Assembly: GCF_028882255.1 (NCBI RefSeq)
Contig: NZ_JARBUY010000009.1
Location: forward strand, 1 to 64,000
DNA length: 64,000 bases
Direction: 5' to 3'
Origin: Maribacter polysaccharolyticus
GTDB taxonomy: Bacteria; Bacteroidota; Bacteroidia; Flavobacteriales; Flavobacteriaceae
The notes under the pieces were generated by a model, which worked only from the letters and a program-made list of their open reading frames with translations, was not told where the DNA came from and did no database searches. The position numbers and the translations under genes were made by a program. Positions within the stretch are counted from its first letter, which is position 1. Each line of letters begins with the position of its first letter. Below are positions 1 to 9,508 of the stretch, piece by piece.

Positions 1-210
1 AGTCAAAATAACCTTATTATTTATACGAACTGACTTGTTGATAGGTATAAGTTCTCCATATATAATATCCAATATAGAAGTCTTTCCAGAACCGTTTCTT
101 CCTAAAAGCCCTGTTATTTTGTTGGTTTCACTTTTAATATATACGTTATGTAGTACTAATTTTCTTCCAAATTCTAAAATCACACTATCCAATTCAAGAA
201 TGTTAATCAT
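1..210 (-). CDS. ABC transporter ATP-binding protein, N-terminal part (runs off window)
   Basis: The first 70 residues of an ABC-type ATPase are present; the gene leaves the window at base 1. Residues 37-44 read GRNGSGKT, a Walker A loop, preceded by the usual beta-strand start (ILELDSVILEFG). ATP hydrolysis by such a subunit would drive a membrane partner, which may be the hydrophobic protein encoded just upstream: the stop of that gene and this ATG overlap as ATGA (207-210), showing translational coupling. The base composition is very AT-rich like the rest of the first 10 kb. The substrate cannot be told from this fragment. The ATPase call is firm; the transport role is inferred. Confidence 0.85.
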   Translation of the reverse strand, partial: MINILELDSVILEFGRKLVLHNVYIKSETNKITGLLGRNGSGKTSILDIIYGELIPINKSVRINNKVILT

Positions 211-506
211 CTTATATACAATATTATTGTTAGAATTAATACTGTAATAACTACATCAAAAAGTAAAACTAAAAACCAAAGAGAGTAACCAGAGAGACCT
301 AAGTTCTTATAATATAAAATCTTTTTTCTTTTATACTTTTCAACATAAATTATCGTAAATACATAAGAGAAAATTTTTAATCCAAACATTGAAATTAATA
401 CTTCATATCCTTTTTCATAAACGAAATAAAAATTAGAAATTGATAAGAGAATAATACCAATTCCATAAGAAAAATAAAATGTTGCAATTAATCTCAAAAA
501 TCTCAA
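207..506 (-). CDS. Small hydrophobic membrane protein coupled to ABC ATPase
   Basis: This 99-residue protein is almost entirely hydrophobic, with about three membrane-spanning stretches (roughly residues 8-30, 38-55 and 75-98) separated by a basic loop (EKYKRKK). I do not recognise a family. Its stop overlaps the start of the ABC ATPase by 4 nt, so the two are co-translated and it may be a membrane partner or an accessory of that transporter. It diverges from the gene starting at 657, leaving about 150 bp of AT-rich DNA that must hold both promoters. The coding call is good; the role is a guess from context. Confidence 0.6.
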   Translation of the reverse strand: MRFLRLIATFYFSYGIGIILLSISNFYFVYEKGYEVLISMFGLKIFSYVFTIIYVEKYKRKKILYYKNLGLSGYSLWFLVLLFDVVITVLILTIILYIR

Positions 507-656
507 GGTTTATATTTTTTGAAGAGAAACTTGACTTTATTCAAAATAAGTAAATTTAACTATTTTATTAAAATTTAGTATATTATACTGATACTGGTTA
601 ATATTAAAAATATAATATTTTTTCAACATAAAAAATTGAATATAAGCATTATAATA

Positions 657-2504
657 ATGAAAGCCCAACTAGACTTTATTAATTTATCAAAGCTTATAAT
701 ATTAGGTTTTATATATATTATAATTCCATCACTTTATGATAAGGAATTAGTTCAATCTACCATCGTCACTAAAACAATCTACCTTATTTATGGTCTCTTC
801 CTTCTATTTCTCATTCACTTAATCGGGTATCTCTTGAAAAGAAAAATTGTATTTGTCTTATCTAAGATTGACCTACTAATATTTTTGTTTTCATTTTTTG
901 TTATTATGAATAGATATTTCATCCAAGATGAATATAGTTTTTCCTTATATTTTACGGATTTTATGAGTATAGGTTTATTATACTTCATACTACGTCAATG
1001 TAAATTATGGGAGTTAGTGTTTTTAATGTTATTTATTATTTTGGGTGGGATTATCCAAGCAGTTTATGGTATTATTCAATTATTTGATTGGACTGCATCA
1101 CTAAATTCTAATTTTGATATTAGTGGAAGTTATTTTAATCCTGGTCCTTATTCTGGCCTTTTATCAATTGTTTATTCACTTTCATTAGGGATTTACCTTT
1201 ATAGGGGAAAGATAATTATGATTACTAATTTTCCTGTGGAAAAAAATAGGCTATCAATTTTTTTTCGGTTTTTAACAATATTAGGGATTATCTTAACAAT
1301 TATAACAATATTGGTCACAGAATCGCGTGCAGCTTACTTAGCTGTGATTGCCAGTACCTGTATGTTATTATTTTTTAAAAATAATTTGAATAAGACCTTA
1401 GTTTCATTGAGTAAGTTTAAGAAGTTGGTTATTTTATTATCAATTCTAATATTTTCTGGAATAGGCTTGTACAAATTATATAATTACAAAAAAGCTTCGG
1501 CGGATGGAAGGATTTTAATTTGGAAGGTGTCTTCAGAAATTGTTAAGGAAAATTTTTTCTTTGGAGTCGGCATTGATAGGTTTACTTCACATTACATGAA
1601 CGAACAAGGAAAATATTTTAGAGAAAATCATAATCCGAAGGAGAGCTTAGTTGCTGATAACAATTATTATGCTTTTAACGAACCATTACAATTATTTGTT
1701 GAAAATGGCTTATTTGGGTTTTTGTTAGTTTTTATCACGTGCTGGTTTGTATTGAAAATACAGGTTAAGTTAGAGAATAAACCTTTAAAAATAGTTTGTT
1801 TAGGAATATTATTTGCAACTTTTGTATTTGGTCTTTTTTCTTACCCTTTACAAATTTTACCTATAAAAATGATTGTTATTTTTGGAGTAGTAGTCATGGT
1901 AAATCTGGAAAAAAATAAAACTAATTATACTTTAAATATTTTCAACAAAAACAAGCGTATAAAATGGTACACATTAACATCTTTATTCATAGTTTTTTTC
2001 TTGGTACTTTTCAAAGTATTTGTTTATACTAAAGATGTAAATTTAGGATTCAGAAAGTGGAAAATTGCAATGCAATGCTATAACCATGGCCACTACAATG
2101 ATAGTTTGAAAGAGTTCGAAACTGCATACCAAATATTAAAGTATGAGGGTAATTTTTTAGGTAGTTATGGTAAAACTTTAATAATGGCAGGTAGATATAA
2201 TGATGCTATTGAAATTCTTTTACAAAGTAAAAATTATTTAAATACTTCAATAATTGAAATAAATCTTGGTGATGCATTTAGATTTAACAAAGATTATAAA
2301 AAAGCAGAAGAAGCCTATATAAATTCTGCAAACATGATACCAAGTCGATTTTATCCTCATTATCTATTAGTTTTAACTTATCAAGAATCTGGGCAAACAA
2401 ATCTAGCGAAACAAAAAGCAAAAGAAATTTTAGAAAAGGAGGTCAAAGTTGAATCAACAGCAATAAGAGAAATCATAATTTTAATGAGACAAATATTGAA
2501 ATAA
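657..2504 (+). CDS. O-antigen ligase-like (Wzy_C) membrane protein with C-terminal TPR repeats
   Basis: The protein has about ten transmembrane segments in the first 420 residues and a soluble tail of about 150 residues with TPR-like helices (about residues 470-600, for example KEFETAYQILKYEGNFLGSYG). The loop motif NNYYAFNEPLQLFVENGLFG matches the conserved HNxxLQxxxExGxxG-type signature of the Wzy_C/O-antigen ligase family, which transfers polysaccharide or related chains at the outer face of the inner membrane. I start it at the ATG at 657 rather than an in-frame TTG at 636. The signal peptidase gene follows 66 nt later on the same strand, so they probably form an operon. In Bacteroidota such Wzy_C-TPR proteins also occur near peptide export genes, so a glycan role is not certain. 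Confidence 0.75.
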   Translation: MKAQLDFINLSKLIILGFIYIIIPSLYDKELVQSTIVTKTIYLIYGLFLLFLIHLIGYLLKRKIVFVLSKIDLLIFLFSFFVIMNRYFIQDEYSFSLYFTDFMSIGLLYFILRQCKLWELVFLMLFIILGGIIQAVYGIIQLFDWTASLNSNFDISGSYFNPGPYSGLLSIVYSLSLGIYLYRGKIIMITNFPVEKNRLSIFFRFLTILGIILTIITILVTESRAAYLAVIASTCMLLFFKNNLNKTLVSLSKFKKLVILLSILIFSGIGLYKLYNYKKASADGRILIWKVSSEIVKENFFFGVGIDRFTSHYMNEQGKYFRENHNPKESLVADNNYYAFNEPLQLFVENGLFGFLLVFITCWFVLKIQVKLENKPLKIVCLGILFATFVFGLFSYPLQILPIKMIVIFGVVVMVNLEKNKTNYTLNIFNKNKRIKWYTLTSLFIVFFLVLFKVFVYTKDVNLGFRKWKIAMQCYNHGHYNDSLKEFETAYQILKYEGNFLGSYGKTLIMAGRYNDAIEILLQSKNYLNTSIIEINLGDAFRFNKDYKKAEEAYINSANMIPSRFYPHYLLVLTYQESGQTNLAKQKAKEILEKEVKVESTAIREIIILMRQILK

Positions 2505-2570
2505 TTTTCTGTTGTTATTTGCACTAATTTCTATTGAATAAATTTTTATTGCTTTAAATTGAAAATTTAT

Positions 2571-3818
2571 ATGAAAGGACTTTCTAATTCTTTAATAAAA
2601 ATACTTAAAAGTGTTAATTATATTTTAAATAAACATCGGAGAAATATTTTAATATCTTTATCACTCTTATTTTTAATAGGAAATATTTGGTTCATTCTTT
2701 TATTTATTTGTTTTTTAATTATTTACCTTTTAGGAGCTTCTTTAATAAATAGAATTCGTATAAAATTTGTCTCACTTATTTTCAAAGTATTATACTTATT
2801 TTGTATTGTCTTTGTCGGACTTTTAACATTTAAGTTTACAATCGGGGATGTATTTCTAGTACAAAGTAAGTCTATGGAGAACACTCTTTTTCCTAGTGAT
2901 TTAATTTATGTTAACAAAATATTCTATAGTCTAAAAAGACCACAAATTACCTTTAAAAATTCCTGGTTTAACAATGTTTGTCATCAAAAAATTAATAAAA
3001 TTAAAGATTTATTAAACTATCAGGAAATAACAAGAAAAAGTCGGATTAATAGAGGAGATATTCTTATTCATAGACCTAAAAATGATTATTTTGTGGTTAA
3101 ACGCTGTATAGCTATAAGCGGAGATACCCTTGACATTATTAATGGGTCTATAATTATCAATAGAAAACGATATTATGAACCTGGAACAATAAAGAATGTT
3201 TATTCAATAGAAATTAGCGATAAAAAAAACTTTAAGGTCAAATTAGATTCCATGAAAATTAAGATGTCACATCCTTTAAAACAAGAAGCCAACACGGGAA
3301 ATATTAAAGGAATCTTCTCACATAACGAAAGATTAAAGATTTTAAAAATTCCTGAAGTCAAGTCTTTTAGTGTTAAATTAGATACATTCAATTTAAGTAA
3401 TAATCTTTTCGCAAATCCTGAAAAAACTTTTTGGACATTAGATAATATGAAATCTATAATAATTCCTAAGCAGGGGATGAGAATCGAGCTAAATTCGTTA
3501 AATTTTGAAATATATTCAAAAACGATTAGAAATCATGAAAGAGTTAATCTTGTTAAACTAGATTCAAATTATTATGTAAATGGTATAAAAGTAGATAATT
3601 ATATTTTCAATATGGATTATATTTTCGTAATGGGTGACAATAGAAAGCAATCTGTTGATTCTAGACAAACCGGTTTCGTTCCAGAAAAAAATATAATCGG
3701 AAAAGTAACACACGTTTTATTTTCAAAAAAAAATGGTGAGGTTAAATTAAATAGATTATTTCATGCAATTTCTCAAATAGACAGATATCGAATAGAGAAA
3801 AACAAATTCACAAATTGA
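2571..3818 (+). CDS. lepB: Signal peptidase I (S26 family), long form
   Basis: This is a membrane-bound serine protease that removes signal peptides from exported proteins. Two N-terminal hydrophobic segments (about residues 23-75) are followed by the catalytic region: SMENTL contains the nucleophile (Ser101), VVKRCIAISGD the catalytic lysine (Lys177), and GDNRKQSVDSR is the box E signature near the C terminus. All key residues are present. At 415 residues it is longer than many LepB proteins because of an insertion between boxes D and E (about residues 205-350), which is common in Bacteroidetes. The start is the ATG at 2571; an in-frame TTG lies 12 nt upstream. As a cargo copy beside an ABC transporter and a Wzy_C protein, it may serve a dedicated secreted product. 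Confidence 0.88.
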   Translation: MKGLSNSLIKILKSVNYILNKHRRNILISLSLLFLIGNIWFILLFICFLIIYLLGASLINRIRIKFVSLIFKVLYLFCIVFVGLLTFKFTIGDVFLVQSKSMENTLFPSDLIYVNKIFYSLKRPQITFKNSWFNNVCHQKINKIKDLLNYQEITRKSRINRGDILIHRPKNDYFVVKRCIAISGDTLDIINGSIIINRKRYYEPGTIKNVYSIEISDKKNFKVKLDSMKIKMSHPLKQEANTGNIKGIFSHNERLKILKIPEVKSFSVKLDTFNLSNNLFANPEKTFWTLDNMKSIIIPKQGMRIELNSLNFEIYSKTIRNHERVNLVKLDSNYYVNGIKVDNYIFNMDYIFVMGDNRKQSVDSRQTGFVPEKNIIGKVTHVLFSKKNGEVKLNRLFHAISQIDRYRIEKNKFTN

Positions 3819-4175
3819 GTCGGCATTACTTATTAATAGAATTTACATTTGTTGTTTTAACAGTTTTGTTACTTAAAAAAGGCACTAATTACTAATCATA
3901 ATCGTATTCCTTGAAAAATATATAGAATTCTTTCAGTTTTTAAATGATGATACCGGTTTTGATTTCAAATGCTTAAGAGATAAATTGATATGTTAATGAA
4001 TTTAAATAATTGGAAGAATCAAAATCGAACTTTTAAGAAGATAACAGATATATAGGTACTTTCAGAAGAGGTTTAAATACCTGATATTCAGTTTATTAAT
4101 TCCTATTTTAGATAAAACAAAACCCCGAATATGAGTCTCCAGCTCTAAAAACGGGGTATTATCTTAATTATGTAT
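3819..4175. other. AT-rich intergenic stretch with one hairpin
   Basis: About 350 bp with no convincing gene. It includes a hairpin at 4132-4157 (ACCCCG pairing with CGGGGT, with GAG/CTC inside the loop) followed by an AT-rich tract, which could be a weak terminator. The stretch ends at the IS256-family element and includes the left copy of its target duplication (4168-4175). Confidence 0.4.
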
Positions 4176-5514
4176 GGGTCTGTAAATTAAACTCTGTCCG
4201 TTGTTCCAATTCCTTTGGGGCTAGCCCCAAAGGAATTGGCGTTTAAGACCAGTGGTATCCTCTCCCCAAATTTAATATAAAGTTGTTGAACGGTAAGACT
4301 CCAATTATGTAATGGGCTTGTCCACTTTTTTTCGATGTTCTTTGTGGCCAGGTATACCTGTTTCAACAAGGCCATGTCGTTGGTAAATGCCCCCTTGGTC
4401 TTGGTTACCTTACGAACTTGGCGATGAAAACCTTCCACGGCGTTGGTCGTATAGATGATCTTCCTGATGGGTTCGGTGTACTGGAAGTACTGCGATAACT
4501 GCTCCCAGTTACGCTGCCAGCTCTCGATTACCACAGGGTATTTGTCGCCCCATTTCTCTTCCAAATCCAATAGATTGTCCTCTGCCACTTCCTTGCTGGT
4601 GGCACGATAAACGAGTTTAAGGTCGCGCATGAACTCCTTTTGGTCTTTTGATGCAATGTACTTCAGTGAATTACGGATCTGGTGTACGATGCAGAGCTGG
4701 ACCTGTGCCTTGGGGAACACGCTCAATATCGCATCGGTAAAGCCCCGAAGGTTATCGGTGCAGGCGATAAGGATGTCCTTTAGGCCACGGTTGTTCAGGT
4801 CGGTAAGCACCTGTAACCAGAAGTTCGCCCCTTCGCTCTCGGAAATGTACATGCCCAATATTTCCTTGTAGCCTTCTTTATTGATACCGAGGATATTGTA
4901 CAGGCCCTTGTGCTCGATCTTGCCATCCACTTTGACCTTGTAGTGCATGGCATCGAGCCATACGATACAATATATAGGCTCCAAGGGGCGGTTCTGCCAT
5001 GCTTTTACGTCCGGGATGATCCTATCCGTTATTTGGCTTAGGACGGTATGTGAGATGTCGGTGTCGTACATCTCCTTTATATGGGCGGAGATGTCACGGT
5101 AACTCATGCCAAGACCGTAAAGGCCTATTATTTTGTCGGAGAGGTTGTCGGCCAAAATGGTCTGTCGCTTCTTTACAAGTTCCGGTTCAAAGCTGCTCTG
5201 CCTGTCCTGGGGCGTATCGATGTCGAAGGTGCCGTAGCCGCTCTTGATCGTCTTCTTGCCCTTGCCGTTGCGTTTGTTGCCCTTGGTCCTTTGAACTTCG
5301 TTCAAATGCCCCTCCATCTCGGCCTCAAGGGCCTTTTCGATCACGTTCTTCAGCATTGGGGCGAAAGCACCTCCTTTACCGAAAAGGTTCTTGCCGGACA
5401 TGAACTGGTCAAGCACCTTCTTTTCGAATTCTGTTTGTTCTTCTTTTCTCATGATTCTGTCTGAATAAAATTAATACTTAAATTTATTTCAGACAGAGTT
5501 CAGTTTACACCCTC
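4176..5514 (-). mobile_element. IS256-family insertion sequence, complete
   Basis: The element is 1339 bp. Its ends are imperfect inverted repeats of about 25 bp (4176-4200 against the reverse complement of 5490-5514, about 19 of 25 matching, core ACTCTGTC). It is flanked by an exact 8-bp direct repeat TTATGTAT at 4168-4175 and 5515-5522, the target-site length expected for IS256. It carries one intact transposase gene. The clean duplication and intact gene indicate a fairly recent insertion, immediately upstream of a truncated transposase gene. Confidence 0.93.
4187..5452 (-). CDS. IS256 family transposase (Mutator type)
   Basis: This 421-residue DDE transposase cuts and joins the element ends. 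The N terminus (GKGGAFAPMLKNVIEKALEAEMEGHL) and the core follow the Mutator-type family. Acidic residues occur in the expected contexts: the D of WLDAMHYKVK, the D of ACTDNLRGF and the E of TTNAVEGFHRQVRK. The length matches the family. The gene fills the element between its inverted repeats. It appears intact and has a higher GC content than the surrounding cargo, as expected for an incoming element. Confidence 0.95.
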   Translation of the reverse strand: MRKEEQTEFEKKVLDQFMSGKNLFGKGGAFAPMLKNVIEKALEAEMEGHLNEVQRTKGNKRNGKGKKTIKSGYGTFDIDTPQDRQSSFEPELVKKRQTILADNLSDKIIGLYGLGMSYRDISAHIKEMYDTDISHTVLSQITDRIIPDVKAWQNRPLEPIYCIVWLDAMHYKVKVDGKIEHKGLYNILGINKEGYKEILGMYISESEGANFWLQVLTDLNNRGLKDILIACTDNLRGFTDAILSVFPKAQVQLCIVHQIRNSLKYIASKDQKEFMRDLKLVYRATSKEVAEDNLLDLEEKWGDKYPVVIESWQRNWEQLSQYFQYTEPIRKIIYTTNAVEGFHRQVRKVTKTKGAFTNDMALLKQVYLATKNIEKKWTSPLHNWSLTVQQLYIKFGERIPLVLNANSFGASPKGIGTTDRV

Positions 5515-5520
5515 TTATGT

Positions 5521-5841
5521 ATGTATAATATACGCAGATTCGACAACTTTCAGCACACTTTTTTATTTGCATCTCGCACCGAGCAGTTCGAACTCTTCTT
5601 CGATCACTTTTTGCAGGGGGACCTTGGGAAGATCTATACCGCGGTACCATGGGAGGGACTGGTACGGACCTTTGGTCTGTGCGATGCCCGAAAAGGGCAG
5701 CTATCGATATTCGGTCCCCAAGGGAAACTGGCCCTGATGTTCCTAAAGCATTATGCCGAATGTTCCGACAGGCGTTTGGTGGAGCAGCTCAACGGTAATA
5801 TCGATTACCAGTTCTTCTGGGGCACCATCACTCCGAAATAG
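5521..5841 (+). pseudogene. Transposase remnant (DUF772/IS1182-like N-terminal part)
   Basis: The 106 residues resemble the N-terminal part of IS1182/IS5-type transposases with a DUF772 domain; the stretch KLALMFLKHYAECSDRRLVEQLNGNIDYQFF is characteristic. A full-length enzyme would be about four times longer. Here the frame ends shortly after YQFFWG, and the following AT-rich sequence does not continue the protein. Its start lies at the edge of the IS256 target duplication, so that insertion probably separated it from its promoter. It is inactive in my reading. Confidence 0.75.
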
Positions 5842-5982
5842 CCAGCCCCTAAATAAAATCAAAAGGCATTTTATATTCTATGTATTCTACAAAATTAGGC
5901 TAACTCCTGAAAGTGCCTATATAAAAAATAAATATTTTAGAGAGTATTTCATGTTTCCCATTAAATTTGAAAATATTGACTT

Positions 5983-7896
5983 TTAAGGAAAATTATCAAA
6001 GCCTAACCATTTTTGTTTTCCATTTTCTCCCCAAATAAATACATGTTCCTCAATCCCTTTTGTATTATTTTTTAACCTCAAAAGAGCATTTTGATAAACT
6101 TTGTAAAATAAAACCGTGTCATTTGCTATTTTTTCACCCATAGATATCCATTCTTTGTCCCAGTAAAACAATTCATACTTTTCACCTATATTAATGTGAT
6201 TATCATCGTTCCTTGCCTGAAATTTAATAGACCCTATTACTTGAGGCTGAGTCAATTTTAGTCCTAATTTAAAGTCTATTCCACCAGTAAAGGTCAATTG
6301 ATTATTATCAAAAGCATTTGTTCCTAAAGAATCTATACTTAAATTATCACTAAAAACTTTTCCATTCAATCGTTTTTCATTTTTATCAAAGAAATGGAGC
6401 TTAGCAAGAAATGTTTTTTTACCTTTAGAATTAAACCGAATATATTTAAATTTTTGATTGTTATTTAAAGCTATTTTTTTTTCGTGAGTGCTATTTAAAT
6501 TTGAAACTCGAAATAGTTCTTTGGAATTGTTAAAATTACGATTATTCGAGCCCTCAAATACTCCACCGTTCAAAGATTTAATTCTATTTAATTTGAATTT
6601 TTCTCTTGGAGAAGTTAACCCATACTTTCTTGTTAATATAATGGTTTTTAACGATGATTTATTTGGTCTTAGGTAAACTATTTCTTTATTTTTTTTATTG
6701 AAATAAAAAGGATAATTAATTGGGGCTAATCCAGTTCTAGATTCTGACATTGCGGCAAATAAAATTTCACCATCTATTCCCACATTTATAAATTTAATTC
6801 CTTTTTCTCCCAAAATACCATTATCAACTACAAACCAATCTCTTTTACTATCAAACACACATAATTTAGCATTATCTAGTTTAGATTGAAATTCATTTTT
6901 TACAGTAAAATCAACGGTTTCAAAATATTGATTAGAAATATCCTTGCCTGTTAATGAGAATAAATTATCCCCTTCATATTTATAAGCTGCCCGATAAATT
7001 TTTGGTATTATACTATTAATTTTAAATTTTTCTTTTAGGTTTATCTTACCACCTATATTACAAGCATACTCTTCTTCTCCATATTTTACATATAACCAAG
7101 AGTGACCTAAACTATAATGATTTCCCCAATGTGGAATATAGTCCTTGGAAGAAATAAAGCCCAATGATCGAAATACGTTAACAAAATACATTACAGAATC
7201 GTCACAATTCCCTCTACGTGTTTTTTCTATTTGATCTAAACTAAGTGGTACGGGATAATGTTTATAAATATCTGCTAAAATTTCATATTCAAAGCTCGAG
7301 GTCAAACTATCTACTACGAATTTTAATGATTTCCCTTTTTCAAGATAAGTCATAACCCATTTGTATTGACTATTCAATCTTTTCCTAGATTCAAGGTTAA
7401 AAGGTTCATTAGCTACCTTATAAGGTAAAATATATTGACAAAAATCTTCGAAAGATGCTCTTTTATTCAGTGGAATTTTCCTCCAAACTTCAAATGTAAA
7501 ATCAATATATTTTATAAGATCATTAATATTAATGGTTTCAGCATCAGGCACATATGAATTTTTAGTTTTTATACTTTTTTGATGGACAGAAGTCAATAAT
7601 TTTAAGAGATAAGTACTTCTTTCATTATCAAAGGGATAATTAAGTATGCTATCAAAAACACTTTCAAATTCTTTCTTTTCCTCATAATGTCCATGATAGG
7701 CTATATTTTCTACCAAAAATTTAGAAGCTCTATATTTTAGACTATCTTTAGATTGCTTTCTGTATTCTTCAAATAATTTATTAAATTTATTATGGACAGT
7801 TATTTGATTGGATTTTTTTTTCAGAGAATCATTACATGAATAGTTTGTGATTAATACCAGAATAGTAACTGATATAATTCGAAATATTCTGGTCAT
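5983..7896 (-). CDS. Lipoprotein with transglutaminase-like domain
   Basis: A 637-residue exported lipoprotein. From the ATG at 7896 it begins MTRIFRIISVTILVLITNYSC, a signal peptide ending in a lipobox cysteine; an in-frame ATG 48 nt upstream would place 16 extra residues before the signal. Around residues 220-290 it reads RRGNCDDSVMYFVNVFRSLG, then GHSWLYVKYG and ACNIGGK, giving the Cys and His order of the transglutaminase-like cysteine protease fold. The C-terminal third is beta-rich and looks like a discoidin or carbohydrate-binding domain. The function could be peptide cleavage or crosslinking in the periplasm. It is AT-rich and flanked by transposon debris on both sides, so it is probably part of a broken cargo module. 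Confidence 0.65.
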   Translation of the reverse strand: MTRIFRIISVTILVLITNYSCNDSLKKKSNQITVHNKFNKLFEEYRKQSKDSLKYRASKFLVENIAYHGHYEEKKEFESVFDSILNYPFDNERSTYLLKLLTSVHQKSIKTKNSYVPDAETININDLIKYIDFTFEVWRKIPLNKRASFEDFCQYILPYKVANEPFNLESRKRLNSQYKWVMTYLEKGKSLKFVVDSLTSSFEYEILADIYKHYPVPLSLDQIEKTRRGNCDDSVMYFVNVFRSLGFISSKDYIPHWGNHYSLGHSWLYVKYGEEEYACNIGGKINLKEKFKINSIIPKIYRAAYKYEGDNLFSLTGKDISNQYFETVDFTVKNEFQSKLDNAKLCVFDSKRDWFVVDNGILGEKGIKFINVGIDGEILFAAMSESRTGLAPINYPFYFNKKNKEIVYLRPNKSSLKTIILTRKYGLTSPREKFKLNRIKSLNGGVFEGSNNRNFNNSKELFRVSNLNSTHEKKIALNNNQKFKYIRFNSKGKKTFLAKLHFFDKNEKRLNGKVFSDNLSIDSLGTNAFDNNQLTFTGGIDFKLGLKLTQPQVIGSIKFQARNDDNHINIGEKYELFYWDKEWISMGEKIANDTVLFYKVYQNALLRLKNNTKGIEEHVFIWGENGKQKWLGFDNFP

Positions 7897-8205
7897 TTTT
7901 AATTCGGTGTAAAAAAAAAGATTTTTTTTAATTTTAGACAACATGGGTTTTAGTATTTTTAATTGTCAGGTATAAAACCAAAAAATGTAACTAAATTATT
8001 ACAAGTTATATAAAAAAAAACAAATCAGATATTACTAGAAAAATTAGGAGATTAAATTGATAATTTGATATTGCTATTTAGCAATAATAAAGAAACAAAA
8101 GTTATTTTAAGCGAAACCTACTGACCTCCTCCCGATAAACTGGACAGACTAAAACTAGAGAAAATAGGGCGAATAAATGTTTAACTTTAAATATATTATT
8201 TGCTT

Positions 8206-8472
8206 ATGAAACGATCAAAGTATTCGGAATCGCAGATCGTATTTGCGATCAAACAGGTGGAAACGGGCACCAGTATCCAGGAGGTCTGTCGAAAGATGGG
8301 TATCAGCGAGGCCACCTTTTACAATTGGAAGAAGAAATACGGGGGTCTCGGGGTTTCGGAACTGCGCAGGTTAAAAAACCTAGAGGAGGAGAACTCCCAG
8401 TTGAAGAAACTGGTCGCCGACCTGAGTCTGGACAAACAGATCTTGCAGGACGTTTTGAAAAAAAAGTTCTGA
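8206..8472 (+). CDS. IS3 family transposase OrfA (IS407 group)
   Basis: This is the DNA-binding subunit of the IS3 transposase. The sequence EVCRKMGISEATFYNWKKKYGG is the helix-turn-helix of the IS407 group and is followed by a leucine-zipper-like stretch (RRLKNLEEENSQLKKLVADL). I start at the ATG at 8206; an in-frame TTG precedes it. The gene ends in an A8 run (8458-8465), at which ribosomes are expected to slip back one base to make the OrfAB fusion transposase. It overlaps the orfB frame. Confidence 0.92.
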   Translation: MKRSKYSESQIVFAIKQVETGTSIQEVCRKMGISEATFYNWKKKYGGLGVSELRRLKNLEEENSQLKKLVADLSLDKQILQDVLKKKF

Positions 8473-9329
8473 GACCAGCTCGAAAACGGGAGATGGTCTG
8501 CAACATACGCATGGAGTACAATATCTCCATAAACCGTTGTACCAGCTTGGTGCTGTTGCACAAAAGTGTGTTCTATTATAAAACGCAGGGGAGGAACGAT
8601 GAGCTTCTTCGGATGCGTATGAACGAGATAGCCGCCACAAGGGTCAGATATGGTTTTTGGCGGATCTACATCCTTTTGAGACGTGAGGGTTTCACGGACA
8701 ACCATAAGCGTGTTTACAGGGTCTATTGCGAGGAAGGGCTGAACCTGAGGTCCAAGCGGCCCAAAAGAAACCGTTCTGCAGCACATAGGCAACCAAATGA
8801 AGGCAACGCCTCCAGTTTAAACGAGTGCTGGAGCATGGATTTTGTCTCTGACCAGCTGTACAACGGCAGTAGGTTCAGGGGCTTGACTGTAGTGGATAAT
8901 TATAGTAGAAAATGCCTTGCCATCCATGCGGGCAGGTCCTTAAAAGGAAGTGATGTGGTAAAAGTCATGGAAACCATTACCTTTGGGGGCGAAGTGCTTC
9001 CAAAACGCATAAAAGTGGACAACGGCAGCGAGTTCATCAGCAAGGTATTGGATAAATGGGCTTATGAAAATAAAGTGGAACTGGATTTCTCAAGGCCTGG
9101 AAAACCTACCGACAACCCGTTCATAGAGAGTTTTAATGGCTCCTTTAGGGATGAATGTCTCAATGCCAACTGGTTCTTTTCCCTTGTGGATGCACAGGAA
9201 AAGTTCGATATTTGGAGAAAGGATTATAACGGCTTCAGGCCTCACAGCTCGTTGGGGGACATGTCCCCCAACGAGTATATCGAAAAGAATCAAAATAGCC
9301 CGGATTCTCTACTTTTGACCAGTACATAA
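8463..9329 (+). CDS. IS3 family transposase OrfB, catalytic part
   Basis: This is the integrase-like DDE part of the IS3 transposase. The catalytic acids are visible in SMDFVSDQL (D), KVDNGSEF (D) and PFIESFNGSFRDECL (E, 35 residues later as in D35E enzymes). It is read in the -1 frame relative to OrfA, so it is normally made as an OrfAB fusion by slippage at the A8 run at 8458-8465; I give the coordinates from that point. A stand-alone OrfB could start at the ATG at 8493. The reading frame is open to the end, so the element looks functional. Confidence 0.92.
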   Translation, partial: KVLRPARKREMVCNIRMEYNISINRCTSLVLLHKSVFYYKTQGRNDELLRMRMNEIAATRVRYGFWRIYILLRREGFTDNHKRVYRVYCEEGLNLRSKRPKRNRSAAHRQPNEGNASSLNECWSMDFVSDQLYNGSRFRGLTVVDNYSRKCLAIHAGRSLKGSDVVKVMETITFGGEVLPKRIKVDNGSEFISKVLDKWAYENKVELDFSRPGKPTDNPFIESFNGSFRDECLNANWFFSLVDAQEKFDIWRKDYNGFRPHSSLGDMSPNEYIEKNQNSPDSLLLTST

Positions 9330-9508
9330 TATGGGAGGAGGTCAGGGAAGGCTACAGAATCACGTTGACAATCTTATAACTGAAAAATCAATGACTTGAA
9401 CTTCTCCTGAAAGTTCTTAATTTACTAACTCAAAGAAAAAATAAAAGTGGTATCATCAGCTAGAGATAATTACCTAAAATTATAAATGAATTTTCAATTA
9501 TTAGTTAG

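Larger units (their letters stand above)
8122..9344 (+). mobile_element. IS3-family insertion sequence (IS407-like)
   Basis: The element is bounded by terminal inverted repeats TGACCTCCTCCC at 8122-8133 and its reverse complement ending at 9344, with TG...CA ends typical of IS3. It carries orfA and orfB in the -1 relationship typical of the family. No 3-4 bp target duplication is visible: the flanks are CTAC on the left and GGGA on the right. This suggests that it sits here through recombination or that one flank was rearranged. Confidence 0.88.

Noticed and set aside
5050-5464. Long open frames on the + strand opposite the IS256 transposase
   Set aside because: They are antisense shadows of a well-supported transposase gene and have no protein-like motifs.
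8303-8792. Open frames on the - strand within the IS3 element
   Set aside because: They are shadows of orfA/orfB, with low-complexity arginine- and proline-rich translations.
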